Shown piece by piece: positions 20,050-32,235 of a DNA stretch of 64,000 nt. The translations under genes were made by a program, and so were the position numbers. A model generated the notes under the pieces. That model was not told where the DNA came from and did no database searches. It worked only from the letters and a program-made list of their open reading frames with translations. The DNA lies in assembly GCA_007570785.1 (NCBI GenBank), contig ML661900.1, positions 6,867,771 to 6,931,770 on the forward strand. The letters run 5' to 3'. Origin of the DNA: Antilocapra americana (taxonomy: Eukaryota > Chordata > Mammalia > Artiodactyla > Antilocapridae). Each line of letters begins with the position of its first letter. Position 1 is the first letter of the stretch.

Positions 20050-21735
20050 GGAAGGAGTGAAAAATCAGAATAAAGACTCAGGATTTAGGATGGATTAAAC
20101 GAAGAGAAGGGTTTGGTATCTTTAGTGGGGGTGCAGACAGACATGTACTAGGACTTCTCACTCTGCTTCCCACCTGGGTTTGACACTCATTAGGTAAATA
20201 CTTGGAGGGCTAGACTTTTGAGTTACTTCTGATCTATACGTGGAAAATGTCTCATGAGCCTTAGTGTGAGATCAGCGCTCCTCTTGGTAATAAGACCAAA
20301 TGATGAATTTGGATAACATCTGAAGATATTTACCATTAACAGAAAAGGGGGAAAGTGCATTAGAAGAAGATAGGAAGAAAAGTAAAACATAAAAGTAGGA
20401 GGCGAGCATTTCACTCCATATACCCTTATGCTATAGGGAAAATGTTTCTCAAACTCTTAACGTGTAATTGTTTGTCAGTAGGAGCTGTAAAACTTGCATG
20501 TCTAACAAATTTCCATATGGTATTGGCAGAGCTGGTCTGGAGACAAATATCCGCTGCTATCAGGGTTTAAATTTACTCTTGGGGAATGAGACTGTTACTA
20601 TTTCTAGTGTGGACTCTTAACTTTTACCAGTTTGTTGGCCGCATTGGGAAAGAACTTTAGGAAAAAAGCTTTAAACTACAAGCTGAGAGTCTCCGAGAGG
20701 AAGGGTGAGGGTTAGCCATTGTCATCCGTGTATATAAAGGCTGAGCGCTCATTAGAACGGCTAACTGCCCTGCTCTGTGGCGGGACCATGCAGGGTAACA
20801 TGAGATTGTGGGTTGCTTAGTACAAGTGACTTCTCACGTGATGCCTAATAGCATGGTATGTGCAGGAAATAAAAATATTATGACATGAGTTCCACAGTGA
20901 CTTTCCACATTCTTCTGTGTAAAGCCTCAATCTCCTGTCAAAATGATAAACAGTCTTCTCTCTACCCTGGTAGAGCCACATCATTAGCTGTGAATGCCTT
21001 CAGCTGTAAGAAATAGAAATCCTGACCAACAGAGGACTCATAAAAAGACCTTTAGTTTTGCCTCATAATGACAAGTCTGAAAGTAGGTCCTGGCCGGGGT
21101 TGGTTCAGTGGCTCAGCGGTGTCAGTCACCGTCTGGACGATCCTCTCGGCTTTGTACCTTGTGGTAACACTTCCTTTCAATGCAGGGGGTGTAAAAGCGG
21201 TAGCACCAGTCATAGCTGAATCTTTTATTAAGAAAGAAAGTCCTTCCTATTAATAGACCAGAAGACTATCTTATCCTGCACTGGCCAGAAGATCACAGGT
21301 GCGGTGTTTAGCTCCTTTATCCTCTGTAGGGAGGCAGGCCAAGAAAAATGAACTCGGCGAAGAGTGTTGGCCAATACATGGCGTTGGCTAGAGAAACGGG
21401 TTCAGGTCTCCTGTTCACACCAAAACGCACTCATCAGAGACAAGTTTGTCTGCCAGCCTCCTGTTCATTCAAGCTCTTGTCCCGTGAAGTGGCAGTTCAT
21501 GCTTGCAGCCAGCCTTTGATGAGAGGGTACCCAGAAGGGAGTTAGCAGTGCCCTAGAAAAACACGGCAGATCATATTGGTCCTCCGCGTGGCTCTGTGGC
21601 CTCCCAGGCAGCTGGGGAGCCATAATGTCAGGGCGTGCTAGGATTCTCCAAGAAGCAGTTGTTGCCTTAGGTCATTCTGTGCCTCTGTTAGGAATCACTG
21701 ATTCATTTTCTTTCCTAATATAAGCTCATGCAATC
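20050..21735. other. No recognised repeat; one promoter-like site
   Basis: Looks unique except for weakly repeat-like text at 20995-21555. A TATATAAAGG at 20731-20740 is followed 47 bases later by an ATG in a fair context and then a GGTAAC donor-like site. The frame closes after ten codons, so no coding exon is supported. Confidence 0.3.
20731..20740 (+). promoter_or_regulatory. TATA-box-like site, unproven
   Basis: TATATAAAGG matches a consensus TATA box and lies in locally GC-richer sequence (GGCTGAGCGCTC downstream). No initiator or transcript evidence can be read from sequence alone. Confidence 0.15.
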
Positions 21736-21757
21736 CTTATTTGTTTTGTTTTTGAAC

Positions 21758-22963
21758 TGAAAGTTGTTTTTTATTTATTTTTTAAATTTTACTTTATTGT
21801 GTTGGTTTTGCCATACAATGACATGAAACTGCCATGGGTTTACATATGCTCCCTCTCCAGAACCCCCCTCCCTCCCCCCTCCCGATTCCCTCCCCCTGGG
21901 ACATCTCGGTGCACCAGTCCTGAGCATCAATCCTGGGCTGGCGATTGATTTCACATATGATAATTAACATGTTTCAATGCCATTCTCCCATATCATCCCA
22001 CCCTTGCCCTCTTCCACAGAGTCCATGTGTCTGATCTATACATCTGTGTTCCTTTTGCTGTCTCGCATGCAGGGTTCTCGTAACCATCTTTCTAAATTCC
22101 ATATATATGCGTTAGTATACTGTATTTTTTTCCTTCTGGCTTACTTCACTCTGGATAATAGGCTCCAGTTCCATCCACCTGAGTAGAACTGATTCAAATG
22201 AATATTTTTTTAATGCTGAGTAGTATTCCATGTGTATATGTACCACAGCTTTCTTATCCATTTGTCAGTTGATGGGCATCTAGGTTGCTTCCATGTCCTG
22301 GCTATTGTAAACAATGCAGCGATGAACACTGGGGTACACGTGTCTCTTTCAATTCTGGTTTCCTCGGTGTGTATGCCTAGCAGTGGGATTGCTGGGTCAT
22401 ATGGCAGGTCTATTTGCAGCTTTTTAAGGAACCTCCACACTGTTTTCCATAGTGGTTGTACTAGTTTGCATTCCCACCAACAGTGTAAGAGGGTTCCCTT
22501 TTCTCCACATCCTCTCCAGCATTTATTGCTTGTAGACTTTTGGATGGCAGCCATTCTGACTGGTGTAAAGTGGTACCTCATTGTGGTTTTGATTTGCATT
22601 TCTCTGATAATGAGTGATGTTGAGCATCTTTTCATGTGTTTGTTAGCCACTTTTATGTCTTCTTTGGAGAAATGTCTCTTGAGTTCTTTGGCCCACTTTT
22701 TGATTGGGTTGTTTATTTTTCTAGAAGGGAGCTGCAGGAGTTGCTTGTATATTTTTGAGATTAATTGTTTGTCCGTTGCTTCATTGGCTATTATTTTCTC
22801 CCATTCTGAAGGCTGCCTTTTCACCTTGCTTATAGTTTCCTTTGTTGTGCAGAAGCTTTTAATTTTAATTAGGTCCCATTTGTTTATTCATGCTTTTATT
22901 TCCGATATTCTGGGAGGTGGGTCATAGAGGATCCCACTGTGGTTTATGTCGGAGAGTGTTTTA
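21758..22963 (-). mobile_element. L1_BT-type LINE-1, 5'-truncated, antisense
   Basis: About 1.2 kb of young ruminant L1: the poly(A) end is seen as T-rich sequence at 21766-21790, followed by the 3' UTR (TGTTGGTTTTGCCATACAAT, a C-rich tract, TTGATTTCACATATGATAA) and reversed ORF2. A TTATTTG...TTTTTGAAC repeat flanks it at 21736-21757 and 22964-22980, with a 5-base indel between copies. It was truncated at insertion and cannot encode ORF1p or the RT and EN domains. Confidence 0.92.
22210..22950 (-). pseudogene. L1 ORF2p C-terminal remnant
   Basis: The minus-strand frame encodes about 205 residues of the ORF2p C-terminal region. It contains the cysteine-histidine cluster [18 protein letters not shown] and then [20 protein letters not shown] and [12 protein letters not shown]. 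Compared with the copy at 27.2-27.6 kb, the frame is thrown near plus-strand 22237 by loss of one T in the ATTCCATTGTG context. It therefore ends WNTTQH where the other copy reads through [11 protein letters not shown]. The function in intact L1 is target-primed reverse transcription; this piece is dead. Confidence 0.93.
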
Positions 22964-22980
22964 CTTATTTGTTTTTGAAC

Positions 22981-24088
22981 ATTGTTTTTTTCCTATGGAG
23001 GGACTAATTTGACATGTGAATAAACATCATGAAATTCCTTTGAATTACTTTCAAATTAGTTTTGCCCATAGGAAGACACACGTGGTAATTCTGATTTTCT
23101 CCAGCAGCTGTTTGAAAGTGCTCATGGATGACTCCAACAGCCATGGGAAAACTCCGTCGTTACAACCCTGGCCTTGGAGATGGCATGCGTTACACAAACA
23201 AGCAGGGAACCAAGAGCCCAGCAGTTCTCCAGGGCTTCACCGACACCTCTGAGTGCCTCATAAACTGATTTCATGAGCACCAGGGCTCCATGGGCAACAC
23301 AAGTCTCTGCTAAAGAACAAGGCTAGACAGACGCGTGCACAGTTTCATGCTTAGTTACTAGGGGCTTAGCTTTCCTTCAAATCAGAGAATTGGATCCATA
23401 CTAACTTATGTCTCTGCCACATGGAGTTCTCACCATTTGACCTCTCTTTCTCAGAGGAGTGAATCTACTTCCAAAAGCCTGGGTATATTTAGAGAGGATT
23501 CCCCACTTTGGGGAAAATAGCAACTTTATACTTTATGGTTCTGTGTTACCACAAGAGCTAGAACAATAGAGGAATTATCCCATCAGTGAATTCCTGTCTT
23601 TCCCTTGAATAGTTGCCTCTGGAAGTAATCTTGTTTGGAGAATATTTGTTTGGAACCTTTTCTGTTACACTGGTCTGAAGCATATGTGAGACATAGTGTT
23701 TTTTTTTTTTTTTATTGTGCTTTCAAGGAATTTATTATCTAGGTGGGAAGATAAGACATCCATTGTGAAGCCACATTGACAGTAAATGAATGGGGGAGGG
23801 TGGGTGGAGATAAGAGCAAGTCATGGCTCAGATGCTTCAGTCTCTTCAGGTTCTTACTGAGGTTTAGGAGATTTTCTTAAGTAGGCTTTTTCCACTTACT
23901 ATATGCCCTGAGAAAAATTTCCAGAGGTTAAATTTTCAGCAGCTGTATATGGTTTTTTTTAATCACTGGTGAGATGGCTCATGGTGCTCACACCACCATT
24001 CTAGAAGTTGATCCCCTTTACATAAACCGTTAATTCTAAGAGCATCTCGCTAATTTCCATATTGACTAAGATAGAGCGTGCCAAATCT
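22981..24088. other. No recognised feature, poly(T) tract at 23700
   Basis: Looks unique apart from a 19-base T-run at 23699-23717. The following GAATTTATTATCTAGGTGGGAAGATAAGAC is faintly like a reversed L2-type motif but too short to call. Confidence 0.35.
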
Positions 24089-24184
24089 CTTCAGTTGACC
24101 GCATGGACTATACCCTGCCAGGCTCCTCTGTCCATGGGATTCTCTAGGCATGAATACTGGATTGTGTTGTCACTTCCTTCTCCA
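24089..24184 (-). mobile_element. Bov-tA SINE fragment, antisense
   Basis: CTTCAGTTGACCGCATGGAC, CTGCCAGGCTCCTCTGTCCA, GGGATTCTCTAGGCATGAAT and TGTTGTCACTTCCTTCTCC match the reversed 3' half. A short internal deletion removed the GTCCGACTCTTTG part. Confidence 0.88.
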
Positions 24185-26225
24185 AAGTAAGTTGAGGCTA
24201 CGTCAACTAATCCATAGCATGTGGATTAGTTATCTGAAGGTTGTTGAGAAAAACCAGCTTCCTGTGATAGATCATGTTTAAACAAACCAAAAAAAGTTTA
24301 AGTTCCTCTACCAAATAAAATTTCCAATAATATTCAGTCTTAAGGTTATAAGCCAACAGTCATGTAACTGTTAAAAGAAATACTTCAATTTTTCCTCTTA
24401 GTATATAGATGAAAGCCATCTTATGCTCGTGAGAAAGAATAAGCATGATTTTCACTTAAATTTTCTGGCAATTAATATGCCAACACTGCAACACTCCCCT
24501 TTATTTCTCATTTTCAACAAAGGTAATTTGTAATCTGCTTTCTGTTTTCAAACACTTATTTGAACAGTTCTTAAGTTTCAGTTGCTATTGAAATATATGA
24601 ATTATGAATAAAAATGTGGAGTCTAATTTATTTCTGAGCTGTTTTTGGAGCAGGTGAATGACATAAATGAAAGCAGCATATTTGACTCTAGTTCTTGGGG
24701 GCAATTCCATATCTGAATTCAGTGTCATTAACTGTAATGACACTGAACCTTCTATACACCTCTGCTGCGTGGGACTGACCAAAGAGAATTCAGTTGCAAC
24801 CAATAGATGGCAATGCAGCAAGACCCCTGCAGGGCTCGGATCACTTGGGATCCACGTGGCAATGACGAGTCCCAGTCTGGCAGCTGTGATGTTATTATCA
24901 TGTTATAACTTTGTGAAATAATGGAGGTTTGACTGATGCCTCCTATCAGGGGTGAGAAGAAGGCACTCAACCTTGATTGTTTGGAGAGAGCTCACAGGGT
25001 TGGTGCCAGGTAAGATACAGTAAAACGCCAAGTTCTTGTATCATATCTGTGCTCTGCAAGCTGGTGTCTATTCCTTAACACTCCTGCTCCCATGAGAATC
25101 TTCCCGTTCACCGAGCAGGCTGAACTTGAGAGAGCTAGACTTTAGAGCTTTTAAGCAACTTTTTCCTCAAGGCAGAAGGAGTGGGATCAGATTAATGGTT
25201 ACAAATTAACAGCATGGTGTGTCACACTCATTCTCTGTGAACAGTCTCAAATGAAATTGGGGATTCAAAACATATAGTAACCTCTGGGTTAATATCTGGC
25301 AGCGCCATTTCATTCTTGACAGTTGAGCCTCCATAGTTTTCATAATAAGACTATTGGCTCTTCATACAGGCGATGAAGAAATGTTAGATGATGACCGTTT
25401 CATTTCAGCCTTTGTCCTTCTCAGCTTCACATCTAACTAGGATATTCAGAGTTTCAAAGGAAGCCCACTCCCCTGCATGTATAGATTAGCCTCATTTGCC
25501 TGAACATCTGAGAACGGTTATGAGAACTGGGTGTTGAAGTCTGCTTGCCTTTGCTGAGAAAAGCACTGTCACTCTGCCCCTAGGTGACCTCAACCCCCAT
25601 TTCAGTGGTTATTGCTTTTGTGAACAGTTGACTGTCATTTTCCATTACCGACATCACTGCTCGGCTCCTCTCTAATGTTGACAACACCGTTAGCATTTCT
25701 GCGTCTTTCTTTAAAGCCATAAACTGATAGGCTGGCATTTTCAGCTTTGAATTAAATGACAGGCTTGGGATAGCCGGGGCACTGGGTCTTAATGTTTTGC
25801 AAGCTGTACTTCACTTGCAGAGTGGATACTCTTCCCACCCAAGCACTTTCCAAGGGGTGAAGATGGGGTGGGCCAATCTCTGTTAATCTTCTTTGTTCGG
25901 GAACATCAATCCCTGCCTTTGTCATTACTAAAGTTCTGTTTGCCACGTTGGCCAGGAGTTGTAGCAGGTGTGCCTGGAAATATGACAGGACCTCTGTCTC
26001 CCTGGGAGACCAGGCTGTCTACCCTACACTTTCATTAAGCCATAATAGAGGACAGAATGCTATGTATTGGATATCACTATAATGGTTCTTACTGTCTTGC
26101 GAGTTTAGAGGTTACTTTTCACCAGGAGGATGAAGGAAAGGTTTATAGAGTGACATTTAACTTGTGTGATCACCTTGAATCATCAATGGGATTTTGACAC
26201 TGAGATGCAGCAAAAAGAATTTTAG
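24185..26225. other. No recognised feature
   Basis: Two kilobases of apparently unique sequence. Open frames at 24667-24921 (84 codons, plus) and 25752-25946 (minus) show no recognisable motif. No repeat could be supported. Confidence 0.35.
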
Positions 26226-26440
26226 AGGGGCAGCAATAGCTGGCTAAGTTGTGAAAAAACCCATCTGCCAAGCAGGAGACGTGGGTTCAATCCCTGAGTC
26301 AGGAAGATCAATCCACTGGAGAAGGAAATAGCAACCCACTCCAGTATTCTTGCCTGGAAAATCCCATGGACAGAGCAGCCTGGTGGGCTGCAGTCCATGG
26401 GGTTGCAAGGGAGTTGGACATGACTTAGCGACTAAACAAC
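26226..26440 (+). mobile_element. Bov-tA SINE
   Basis: The head is degraded (GAGGGGCAGCAATAGCTGGC) but the body is clear: CAAGCAGGAGACGTGGGTTC, ATAGCAACCCACTCCAGTAT, TGGACAGAGCAGCCTGGTGG, GTTGGACATGACTTAGCGAC. No clear duplication flanks it. Confidence 0.92.
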
Positions 26441-26934
26441 AATAGTCTCAAAAACAAGGGTTGGAGAAAGAGTGGTGTTGGAGAGTAAAAGTGACCTGTT
26501 TTATTTAGTTAAGGTGGAGTGAGTTCTGCCTGCTAAGGAATTGGTATTTAATTATGAGAAATAATTAGAGGATTTGAGGGAGAGAATGGGATGAGTCCCT
26601 GGGGATTTCTAACACCTTATAGCTTTAGTTTCTCAGGCCACAGCTTCTGAACTATTTGAGAGTTGAATTCCTTCTTTGAATTTCAAATTCAGATTTCAAC
26701 ACTGTGTATATTACTTGAAGGAATTGTGTAGGATGGAAAAATATCCTTGAACTTGGGTTCTGTCACCCCCATCTTGACCATCACAATCAGATGCTCTGGT
26801 TGTCCTGGGTTATGTTTCTTGACACAATTAGTGAGTCCAGTACAAGACTGCTAGTGGATTGCAGCACATGCGCGTGTGCATGCATACACTCACTCACACT
26901 CAACACATGTATTCTTTAGTTTTGCTTCTTTAGT
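26441..26934. other. No recognised feature
   Basis: Looks unique, with a short ACTCACTCACACTCAACACA patch near 26888. The final bases may already belong to the old L1 tract interrupted by the next element. Confidence 0.35.
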
Positions 26935-26950
26935 CACTACCTTTATCTTT

Positions 26951-27622
26951 TTTTTTTTTTTTTAATTTTCTTTACTTTATTGTGTTGGTTTTGCCATACA
27001 ATGGCATGAAACCGCCATGGGTTTACATATGCTCCCCCTCCAGAACCCCCCTCCCTCCTCCCTCGCGACTCCCTCCCCCTGGGTCATCTCGGTGCACCAG
27101 CCCCGAGCATCAACCCTGGGCTGGCGATTGATTTCACATATGATAATTAACATGTTTCAATGCCATTCTCCCATATCATCCCACCCTTGCCCTCTTCCAC
27201 AGAGTCCACGAGTCTGTTCTATACATCTGCGTTTCTTTTGCTGTCTCGCATGCAGGGTTCTCGTTACCATCTTTATAAATTCCATATATATGCGTTAGTA
27301 TACTGTATTGTTTTTCCTTCTGGCTTACTTCACTCTGGATAATAGGCTCCAGTTCTGTCCACCTGAGTAGAACTGATTCAAATGAATTTTTTTTTAATGC
27401 TGAGTAATATTCCATTGTGTATATGTACCACAGCTTTCTTATCCATTCGTCAGTTGATGGGCATCTAGGTTGCTTCCATGTCCTGGCTATTGTAAACAAT
27501 GCAGCGATGAACATTGGGGTACACGTGTCTCTTTCAATTCTGGTTTCCTTGGTGTGTATGCCCAGCAGTGGGATTGCTGGGTCATATGGCAGTTCTATTT
27601 GCAGTTTTTTAAGGAATCTCCA
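26951..27622 (-). mobile_element. L1_BT-type LINE-1, 5'-truncated, perfect target duplication
   Basis: 672 bases: T-run at 26949-26963, 3' UTR with the C-rich strand of the polypurine tract, then the reversed end of ORF2. It is bounded by the exact 16-bp repeat CACTACCTTTATCTTT at 26935-26950 and 27623-27638. High similarity to the 21758 copy marks it as young. Confidence 0.96.
27176..27622 (-). pseudogene. L1 ORF2p C-terminus, open to its natural end
   Basis: 149 codons in one frame from the truncation point to the stop: [20 protein letters not shown], then SALKKNSFESVLLRWTELEP and a WTLWKRARVG end. The frame is not interrupted but holds only the extreme C-terminus, past the reverse transcriptase and past the Cys-rich cluster. 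It is therefore non-functional. It serves as an internal reference showing the frameshift in the 22.2-kb copy. Confidence 0.93.
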
Positions 27623-27639
27623 CACTACCTTTATCTTTC

Positions 27640-29215
27640 ATAATTTAATTTTTTTTCTTTGTTCATTTTGTCTTTGCCTCACCAACTTTGTTACTACTTA
27701 GCTTTTGGTACTTTTTAACTTTGGATTTTTCTGTATGCTCATATTTTAGATATAGATATACAGATATATGTGCTATATTTTTAATACTCATTTTTATAAC
27801 TTTTGTCTTTTAACTGCAGAATTTAGCCTATTGACATTTAATAATTGACATACTTGGATTAAGTCATTCTGCACTGTTATCCAATTCTGTTTTTCTGTAT
27901 TTTAATATACTTTTATTAAATATAACATTTATATTTAACATGTAAAGTATTAAAATATGTAAATGTAAAGTACTAAAATATGTATATATATTTAATATGT
28001 AAAATAAATATACATATTTACCTTTTATATATAGCTATATATTTATACATTTCCCCTAAATATGTTTCCTGGGCTATACTCTCTTCATTTCCTTTTTCTG
28101 GGGGGATTGATTGTCTTTTATAAGATTTCTTTCTTCACTAGTTTAGAATTAGTAAGACTTGTTTCTTTTTAATTTACTAATTTCCATGCAAATTTCAACA
28201 TGAATTCCTAATTTATAAAATTCCATTAATCAGCACCTTTTTTCCTGCTCTAGGACAATATAAAATCTATAAAACACTCACTCAGTTTATCCCCCTCTCA
28301 TTTATATGCTACTTTGCTATACATTTAAATACTTTTAAAAGAATCCTAAAAGGCTTTGTGGTGATAATTAGTGCTTTATACAATGTTCATCTAGATTTGC
28401 CTCCATATTTAGCACTGTCTTTGCTCTTTATTACTTCTTGAATCTTACACATTTTTATTTAGGATAATTTTCCATGTGTCTGAAGTAGAAATCCTTTAGA
28501 ATTTAGTGCAGATTTGCAGAAGCAAATTGTTTTTATTCATCTTGAAATGTAATTTTACCTTCAGTATTGAAGGGTTTCATCACTGGTTAAAGAATTCTAG
28601 ATATGTAGTTCTTTGCTTTTTCTTCCCCTAGCACATTGAATATATTTGGTTTCTAGCTTTTTGTTGTTGCTGTGAAACAAGGTTGATCTATTTTGTTAGC
28701 TGATTGAAGGTCTCCTGATCATTAGTGTCCTAAAGTTTTTCACAATGATATATCAAATTGTGTAGATTTGTATGTAATATAATTAAAATATAAAAATATA
28801 TATTTTTCCCTTTAGTGTATTTCATATTTGTTGGACTTTCTGGATCTAATGTTTGGAGACTTAAAAAAAATTCTAGAAAATTCTCATATATTATCTGTTT
28901 AAAAACTATTCTCAATTCTTCCTATTCTATTTTTCTGGAACTTCAGTTAGTTGCATGTTATATTTTTCAATCTTTTTTCCATTTCCTTAATCTCTTTTTA
29001 TGAATAATATTCACATCTTTGTCTTTCATGCTGTGTTATTAATAATTTGTTTGGATTCATCTTTCAGTTCATTATTTCTCTGGCAGTATCTAGAAGACTG
29101 ACACTATCCACTGAGTGTCAAAAATTATAGCTTCATCTCTAGAAATTCTGTTATTTTCATACATATATTTTCCTATTCATTATAATTTCCTGGCTCATTT
29201 TCAACTTCTCATTTA
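27640..29215 (-). mobile_element. AT-rich old L1-like tract, antisense, poorly resolved
   Basis: T-rich plus strand with phrases typical of reversed old L1 or HAL1: TGACATTTAATAATTGACAT, GGGTTTCATCACTGGTTAAA, GACTTTCTGGATCTAATGTT, AAAATTCTCATATATTATCTG and TTCAGTTCATTATTTCTCTGG. Divergence is heavy, with an AT-only stretch at 27900-28060. The tract is contiguous with sequence left of the L1_BT insertion, which therefore landed in it. Confidence 0.5.
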
Positions 29216-29221
29216 TGTCTG

Positions 29222-29427
29222 TAGGCTTCCCAGGTTAAAGAACCTGCCTGCCAATGTAAGAAATGTAAGAGACGTGAATTCAATTCCTGGGTGGGGAAGA
29301 TCCCCTGGAGGAGGAAATGGCTACCCATTCCAGTATTCTTGCCTGGAGAATCCCATGGACAGCATGCGGGCCACAGTTCCTAGGTCTGCACAGAGTTGGA
29401 CATGACTGAAGCAACTTAGTACCCATA
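29222..29427 (+). mobile_element. Bov-tA SINE
   Basis: GTAGGCTTCCCAGGTTAAAG (8 bases missing in the head), CTGCCAATGTAAGAAATG, GGCTACCCATTCCAGTATTC, CCCATGGACAGCATGCGG and GACATGACTGAAGCAACTTA. It lies nine bases from the 3' end of an antisense BovB, its mobilising partner. Confidence 0.93.
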
Positions 29428-29436
29428 TATTGTAAT

Positions 29437-30810
29437 CACTTCAGTTGCTCAGTCATGTCCAACTCTTTGTGACCCCATGGACTGCAGCATGCCAGGCTTC
29501 CCTGTCCATCACCAACTCCTGGAGCTTGCTCAAACTCATGTCCATTGAGTCGGTGATGCCATCCAACCATTTCATCCTCTGTTGTCCTCTTCTCCTGCTG
29601 CCTTCAATCTTTCCCTGCATCAGGGTCTTTTCTAGTGAGTCAACTCTTGACATCAGGTGGCCAAAGTATTGGAGTTTCAGCTTCAACATCAGTCCTTCCA
29701 ATGAACACCCAGGACTGATCTCCTTTAGGATGGACTGGTTGGATTTCCTTGCAGTCCAAGAGATTCTCAAGAGTCTTCTCCAATACCACAGTTCAAAAGC
29801 ATCCATTCTTCGGTGCTCAGCTTTGTTTATGGTCCAACTCTCACATCCATACATGACTACTGGAAAAGCCATAGCTTTGACTAGATGGACCTTTGTTGGC
29901 AAAGTAATGTCTCTGGTTTTTAATATGCCATCTAGGTTGGTCATAGCTTTTCTTCCAAGGAACAAGTGTCTTTTAATTTCATGGCTGCCGTCACCATCTG
30001 CAATGATTTTGGAGCCCCTCAAAATGAAGTCTGACACTGTTTCCATTGTTTCCCCATCTATTTGCCATGAAGTGATGGGACTGGCTGCCATGATCTTCGT
30101 TTTTTGAATGTTGAGTTTTAGGCCAGTTTTTTTACTCTCCTCTTTCACTTTCATCAAGAGGCTCTTCAGTTCCTCTTTGCTTCCTGCCATAAAGGTGATG
30201 TTATCTGCATATCTGAGGTTATTGATATTTCTCCCAGCAATGTTGATTCCAGCTTGTGCCTCATCCAGCTCAGCATTTCGCATGATGTTCTCTGCATGTA
30301 TGTTAAATCAGCAGGGTGACAATATACAGCCTTGGTGTACTCTTCCTAATTTTGAACCAGTCTGTTGTTCCATGTCTGATTCTAACTGTTGCTTCTTGAC
30401 TTGCATACAGATTTCTCAAGAGGCAGGTAAGGTGGTCTGGTATTCCCATCTCTTGAAGAATTTTCCACAGTTGGTTGTGATCCACACAATCAAATGCTTT
30501 AGCGTAGTCAGTGAAGCAGAAGTAAATATTTCTGGAATTCTCTTGCTTTTTCTTTGATCCAACAGATGTTGGCAATTTGATCTCTGATTCCTCTGCCTTT
30601 TCTAAATCCAGTTTAAACATCTGGAAGTTTTCAATTCATGTACTGTTGAAGTCTAGCTTGGAGAATTTTTATGATTACTTTCCTGGAGAGTGAGATGAGT
30701 GCAATTGTGCAGTGGTTTCAACATTTTTTGACATTACCTTTCTTTGGTATTGGAATGAAAACTAACCTTTTCCAAGGCTGTGACCATTGCTGAGTTTTCT
30801 GAATTTATTT
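29437..30810 (-). mobile_element. BovB (RTE) LINE, 5'-truncated, antisense
   Basis: About 1.37 kb. Read on the minus strand it covers the second half of the reverse transcriptase and all of the 3' end, finishing in the GACATGACTGAGCAACTGAAG sequence shared with Bov-tA. Plus-strand landmarks are CTTCAGTTGCTCAGTCATGT, CCACAGTTGGTTGTGATCC and CCTTTTCCAAGGCTGTGACC. The left portion of the element (endonuclease, first half of the RT) is missing. No convincing target duplication was found. Confidence 0.95.
29453..30620 (-). pseudogene. BovB reverse transcriptase remnant, catalytic motif altered
   Basis: Two frames carry RT homology. The upstream piece (30303-30620) has the motif-A region CFTDYAKAFDCVDHNQLW. 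The downstream piece (29453-30283, 276 codons) has the palm motif and the RTE C-terminal region ([38 protein letters not shown]). Between them lies a frameshift near 30350, and TGA replaces a Leu codon at 30308-30310. The catalytic box reads YADN at 30200-30211 where active RTs have YADD, a G-to-A change in the second Asp codon. Confidence 0.93.
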
Positions 30811-30885
30811 TATTGTTATAGTTACTAAATATTCTGTGTAGAATAGTAGTATTCTGATAAATTAAAAAGCCTCAAGTTCCTTCAG

Positions 30886-31090
30886 GGCTTCCCTGATACC
30901 TCAGTTGGTAGATAATCCACTTGCAATGTGGGAGGCCTGGATTTGATCCCTGGGCTGGGAATATTCCCAGGAGAAGAAGGCTACTCCCTCCAATATTCTG
31001 GCCTGGAGAATTCCATGGGGCAATTGGAATATAGTCCATGGGGTTGCAAAGCATTGGATATGACTGATTGACTTTCACTTTCACTTTACT
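30886..31090 (+). mobile_element. Bov-tA SINE
   Basis: GGGCTTCCCTGATACCTCAG, GCAATGTGGGAGGCCTGGAT, CTACTCCCTCCAATATTCTG and GGATATGACTGATTGACTTT, followed by a TTTCACTTTCACTTTACTTTC simple tail. It shares that tail style with other Bov-A copies. Confidence 0.93.
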
Positions 31091-31284
31091 TTCAAATTCT
31101 TTTAGATCTAAACCTAGCATTTGTTGTATTTAAAATTTTGCCTACAGTGTACTTTCCCTGCATGTTTTGTGATTTTCGGCTAGAGCTGTTAACATTAATA
31201 TTTCTAAGGGAATATTTTTGAGGTCTCCAAAGACAGTTTGTGTTTGCAACTGCTAGTTCCGTTGCTTATGGTGGATGAGCCACT

Positions 31285-31477
31285 AACCTGTATCTGATTC
31301 TTGTGAGCTCATGGACTGTAGCCTGCCCAGTTCCTCTGTCCATGGGATTTCCCAGACAAGAATACTGGAGGGGGTTTCCATTTTCTTATGTAGTGAATCT
31401 TCCCGACCCAGGACTTGAACCTGCATCTCCTGCATTGCAGGCAGATTCTTTATCACTGAGCTACCAGGGAAGGTCCT
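31285..31477 (-). mobile_element. Bov-tA SINE, antisense
   Basis: CCTGTATCTGATTCTTGTGA, GGACTGTAGCCTGCCCAGTT, GGAGGGGGTTTCCATTTTCT and TCACTGAGCTACCAGGGAAG. Complete but moderately diverged. Confidence 0.92.
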
Positions 31478-32235
31478 GCTAATTCCACTAGGCAATAGCC
31501 AATGCAGAATCACTGTGAAGTTTCAGTTGAGTTTTGTTGCATGGTTTGGTTTGCTTGCTACCTTCTATGAAATCTGGATTGTGGTTATAAGTTCTGAGGG
31601 AAATGTTCTCCCTGTATTCAGTGCTCAGTTTGAGACTCGTGTATTTTTAGTCTAAGGTATCTCTTTTTTACCCTTACATTGGGGGTAAAACCCATTAGAA
31701 TTTCAGTTTTATGGAGGAGAATCTTCTATAAGATATCTTACCCTGTGTTTGCGTGGCTTTGTTTCCTAAAACTTACACAGACTCCAAGGCAGAAGAATAA
31801 GGTCTTCCGGTTCAGCAGAAACCCTTTTGCAAAGCTGACTTAGGCCCTCACTTATCTCCTCACTTTCTCACTTTATTTTAGCCTTCTGCTTGTTCCTTTT
31901 TGTGTCGCTATTCCTTATCTTTATTAATAAAAGAAGAAACATGGCTTCTATCTGAAAACTGGCTCCATATATCTGACGCTAACTGAAACCAAACCTGTAG
32001 TTAGTTTGAACTTAATTTCTAATTCCTAGGTAGTTTTGCCTTCGTAGGTTTTCTTTTGATAAAACACTGAAATTCAAGCTTTTGACTTTTTCCATTCACT
32101 TTGAAAATCACTCCAGAAGTCAGTGCAGTACTTCTTTTGTCTTCCTGGTGCGTGGCTTAGAAAATTCCTTCTAAATAGTCCTGAGAATCAACAGATTCAT
32201 TCATAAAATTATCTAAGGAAATTGTTCATCGGTGT
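31478..32235. other. No recognised feature
   Basis: Looks unique, mildly AT-rich, with no repeat or exon recognised. Confidence 0.4.

Noticed and set aside
22232..22927. 231-codon plus-strand open frame
   Set aside because: It is the complement of L1_BT ORF2. The biologically meaningful strand is minus.
29445..30107. 220-codon plus-strand open frame
   Set aside because: Complementary shadow of the BovB reverse transcriptase frame on the minus strand.
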